This document shows, piece by piece, positions 60,510 to 64,000 of a DNA stretch of 64,000 nt (its first letter is position 1; every line of letters starts with the position of its first letter). The notes below the pieces were generated by a model. The model was not told the origin of the DNA. It saw only the letters and a program-made list of their open reading frames with translations, and searched no databases. The stretch lies in the NCBI GenBank assembly GCA_018881555.1, contig JACAXG010000070.1, positions 3,853,616 to 3,917,615 of the forward strand, given 5' to 3'. Made by a program: the position numbers and the translations under genes. This stretch comes from Amblyornis subalaris (Eukaryota; Chordata; Aves; Passeriformes; Ptilonorhynchidae).

Positions 60510-62439
60510 ACTCTGCATGAAATTCTGTGTACTTTTATATATTAGGTACTGCCATGCAAGTACTGCTTTTCTAACTGCCATGCTGTAATAGCATTTGGAA
60601 GATAGAGAACCTCTTCTCAAAGAGGTTTTATGGCTCCAGAGAGCTAGTAGACAGATTTTGAATGCTCACCATAAGAAATTTTTTTTTCTTCCCTAAACCA
60701 GTCACTAGATTGTCATGAAACACTTGGTTACATTGATTTTGAACTGATTTTAAAAAAGCACTTAGTTGTACTCTGGCTATTGAGTTTCTGAGAGCAGTAT
60801 AAAAGTGAGAAAATCCAAAGGATAGCTCATGATCACATGAGATTAGCTGACTTTGTGATAACAATTGAAACAATATACTGCAGGCANGGATAATATAAAT
60901 AAATAGAGATAAGTAGAAATGAACATCAGGAAGTAACATAAATCATGCAAAAGCTCTCCTCTCTATGAAGTATTTTTCATCCACCTGCCATTATAAAAAC
61001 AGGCCATTCATGCTCAGATTTATTCCTCTTTTGTATACAGACATCTGTTTCTGGCAGTTTCCTATTTTTTTCTCCACCAGCCCTTCCTACTTGTCTAAAA
61101 GTAAATTTTTTTCCTAAATATTTTTTTGTGTGTGTCTGCATCAGAATCAGTTCTTAGAAGGGAAAACCACATCAGTTGGCAGCAATAGAGGGATCAACTG
61201 AGACAAAGTAAGAAATGGTGCCAGTCAGCTCCTCCTTCAAAGGTTAAGGATAACAATTGACAGGGTTTTCCTGGATGCATCTCACCTTCTAGTCGAAATG
61301 GTGCACATTTTCCTTTGCAGGAAATTCCTTGCTTCTGTTCACATCCCCTTTCCCTTCTCCTTACACATTGGATTTATTGCACAAATGCAGGACATGTTCC
61401 GTATTAGAAATGCCCTGGCAATGTTGGGTTTGCTGTGCTGAAAGCCTGCAGTATGTGCATACCTACTTTTGACTGGGGACTATGGACAGAAGTGTTCAGG
61501 TCCAGCCAGGGTCCTTTCTGACTGCTGGGGTGACTTCTTAATCTGGGACTTGCTTGCTCATCACCATGTCTGAAGCTGACCCCTTCATCTTTCAAGCTTT
61601 CCAGTAAGTTCAGTTCTTTGGGCTTACTTTCAGCAATTCAGGTTCCTAAGTGATGGAAGGTGGTTATCTTGCCCAGTGACTTACAGGAAGGTTCTAGACA
61701 CCTGAAACCCTAGTAAATAAACTCAAAGAAGTTGATATTCCCTGGTTAAAATGTTTAGGAGTAGAAATAGTGCCATATGATTGAAGTTTCTTTTAATGAA
61801 CACTTGTGAGAATAGTTTGATAAAGGCTGGAAATATGTTGGGTATTCACAAGTTCTTTCTCAGAACTGAGCTTTGATTTCTGAATACAGGGCAAAGAAAA
61901 AGTGATAAATGGAAGAGATAATTTTGTTTGCTGCTAATAATTTATCAGCTCTAATCATGGTGAAACCTATCCATTAAAATGTATGCGCAAATGTGATGAT
62001 AGCATTAGGAGTGCCTCATTATTGTTAATTCATTTAGTACTCAGTGTAATAGCACTAATCATAATTAGCTTCTGGTATTAATAGGGTTGTCACACAATAC
62101 GTACTGTATTTGTATGAGAATTCCACTCTAGATTCTCATTAATTAGAACACCATAAAAATGCCAGCACTTTAATTTTCCTTATAGTAAATACTATGAAGA
62201 GGTTCCCAAGTTTTTCCTATTAGAATTTATCAAAATACTGCTGCTACATTAATTTTAGCCAGAAATAATAGTTTGTAACCACCTACTTATCAGCTAATTA
62301 ATTTACTGTTTTAAGGTCTTTCATTCTTCAGGGGATTACTGTTGCTAATGGACAGAGGAGGAACTATAGCTTAATATACCACTGCTGGAGTTTTTATGAG
62401 GCTAAATACCTGGTGTTTTCTGAGTAGGTTTCTCTGCCA
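60510..62439. other. Unique AT-rich non-coding sequence
   Basis: The N at 60887 is here. No gene or repeat is recognised. The stretch from 61.9 to 62.4 kb is especially rich in TAAT-type words. Confidence 0.6.
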
Positions 62440-62935
62440 ATCTTCACTAAATGCTCAGTGTCAGGGTCCTGCAGGGTTGGTGTCTCCCTGGGTTGGGTGC
62501 CCAGGGACCAGGTGCTATGGGGACTCTGTTAGGGCCAAGCCGGGCAGCCAGGTTGTCGCTCTTCCACCATCCCAGCCAGGAGCAGGGCAGTCAGGGACAT
62601 TGGGCACCTGTCTGGGAATGGTGCGGGGCTGAGGCTGAACCTGCAAGTGAGGGTTCGTGTCTGGTCCCATGGCGCCCATGGCAGGCACAAGTGTGGCTAT
62701 GTGGTACAGTGGGGGCTGCAGCACCAGTGGGAACCAGGGAATTGAGACTCAGATTAAAGCAGCTCCTGAGGGAAGGAATCTTCCTGCAGCACTCTCTGGA
62801 GCCCCTCCAGAGGCAGCAGGAGGAAGAGACAGCCCTGTCTCCAGGTTGGCCCTGAGCACAGGCTGCCAAGCCTCCAGAAGGGGAATGATCTCAGGGCCCT
62901 TTTCAAGGTGTTTCTGCTTGGAAATAAAAAACAGA
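62440..62935. other. GC-rich island with poly(A) signal, origin unknown
   Basis: About 500 bases are markedly richer in G and C than the flanks. It has overlapping open frames on both strands (up to 134 codons), few CpGs, and gaaataaaaaac at about 62921, a polyadenylation signal. The plus-strand frames share no known motif. Possibilities are an unrecognised LTR or retroposon, a 3'-terminal exon of a non-coding RNA, or a chance GC block. It is not a typical CpG island. Confidence 0.5.
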
Positions 62936-64000
62936 GGCAGCGTGTTTGTGATGGCTGTATCAGTAGTTCTAGGGCTCTATAAACTACCCCTCTGCACAGA
63001 GATACTCTGAACTTTCTGGCAGCCTTTTCTCTGCCTCCTGCGTTCACCTAAGCCCCTGCCTTGCTGTGCTGCTTTTATGAATCCTTTTGGTTGGCTTATG
63101 GAAATCTTTCATCAGAGTACAGACACTGAGAGATTCTTGATTTTCTTGACCTCTGGTAATAGGCTTCAGCCTTTTGCATGTGAAAACTGATGGCTACAAG
63201 ATGGAAATGCTGCTGTTGGCAAGCTGGTGTATGCTCTGGATGTGAGCACTAGCAACACAGAAAGGCAGCAGTTGTGTGCTTTTTGTGTCCTGATTAGTGT
63301 ACAGCAGGCCTGTGACCTGCTTTGGGCAGCCCAGGTGGCTGGCATAAGGTGCTCCTCAGGAAGTCTGCAGGGCGCAGATTGAAGCCACAATCCTGGTTCC
63401 TTCTCTTGTCCACAGGAGTTTTGCTATTGAACTGAAGGAAGCAGTTATCACCTGCTGCTTTTGTCTACAACAGAATGAGCTGGAGACACATGGGCTGAGG
63501 AGGACTAAGAGCTGTAGCGGTTTGGTATCCAAAGAACAAATCCATATTGTGTATTGGCTCACTTGTTGTGTACACTGAACCTTGGCCAACTGGAGTTTTT
63601 TCTCGTTATAGGAACCCCAATGCTTTTTTGATAAGGGGTGGTGTTCCCACTGCCTGCTTTCAGGCAACCCAACACAGGAGATGATTGAGGAGAGGCAATG
63701 CTAATGTTCCTACATTTCAAGCTCTTGTATGCTCTTCAATAAATTCATTGATGTTAGTAGTGCTCAAGGAATTAAAAAAATTGTTATTTAGATCCTACTT
63801 CCTGAGCCCAAATACAACTATGTCTTAAAAATCCCAAGGGTTTTCTTTATTGTTTCTCCTTCTTTTTGCCTTTTGGTTCTTCCGAATATGCTGTCTCTCT
63901 ATCCTAGTTTATGAGAGCTGGAGGTTCTCACTTTAGCAGGTGAATCGTGGGGCTGAAAGTAAAACACCAAGTAGCCTCTGGCCACACGCCAAGCTACTTC
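62936..64000. other. Unique non-coding sequence to window end
   Basis: No gene or repeat is recognised. Short open frames are present on both strands at 63.2-63.7 kb, without family resemblance. Confidence 0.55.

Overview
This window looks like non-coding nuclear DNA from a bird. The main evidence is repeat content: several chicken-repeat-1 (CR1) LINE copies truncated at the 5' end, whose 3' ends carry the avian ATTCTATGATTC-type tail, plus one solo long terminal repeat (LTR) of a type I know only from bird genomes. The rest is AT-rich, CpG-poor sequence with vertebrate-style microsatellites, homopolymer runs and a few worn MIR-like SINE relics. Nothing points to bacterial or viral DNA. I cannot assign a species. 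Seven isolated N bases look like unresolved or heterozygous assembly positions.

I support no protein-coding gene, tRNA, rRNA, CRISPR array or other cellular gene. The longest open frames are about 130-160 codons. They match no family I recognise, show no conserved domain, and are either in repeats (LTR, CR1 antisense) or within what chance predicts for 64 kb read in six frames. The window is best read as intergenic or deep intronic. It could contain short exons that cannot be proven without transcript data or alignment.

Layout: 1-500, CR1 reverse-transcriptase fragment (minus), cut by the window edge; 1.8-1.92 kb, short tandem repeat; 2.05 and 3.49 kb, MIR-like relics; 5.45-5.85 kb, TA/TG microsatellite next to a CR1 3' end (plus); 6.01 kb, CTCF-like motif in a small CpG-containing patch; 9.04-9.86 kb, CR1 (minus) with the end of the RT frame and the 3' UTR; 13.23 kb, G-quadruplex motif; 15.1 and 62.4-62.9 kb, GC-richer islands of unknown origin; 20.9-22.1 kb, a very old decayed CR1 (plus) that still follows the RT domain in order; 24.17 kb, a perfect 11-bp-stem inverted repeat; 29.1-29.45 kb, degenerate ~48-bp repeats; 30.0-30.2 kb, CR1 3' end (plus); 35.97 kb, a ~36-bp CR1 tail; 38.4-39.3 kb, a cluster of local duplications; 44.6 and 45.2 kb, long pyrimidine tracts; 49.51-49.94 kb, CR1 (minus) of a second 3' type; 50.5-51.6 kb, solo LTR (plus) with internal minisatellite; the remainder is unique AT-rich sequence.

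There are no interacting genes to describe. The window records transposon history: a CR1 that may predate modern birds, MIR-type relics, at least two younger CR1 lineages, and one retroviral LTR. I did not find a new biological system. The points most worth a second look are the old collinear CR1, the LTR minisatellite, the 24.17-kb palindrome, the duplication cluster at 38.4-39.3 kb, the degenerate repeat at 29.1-29.45 kb, and two regulatory-looking motifs (CTCF-like at 6.01 kb, perfect CRE at 47.02 kb).
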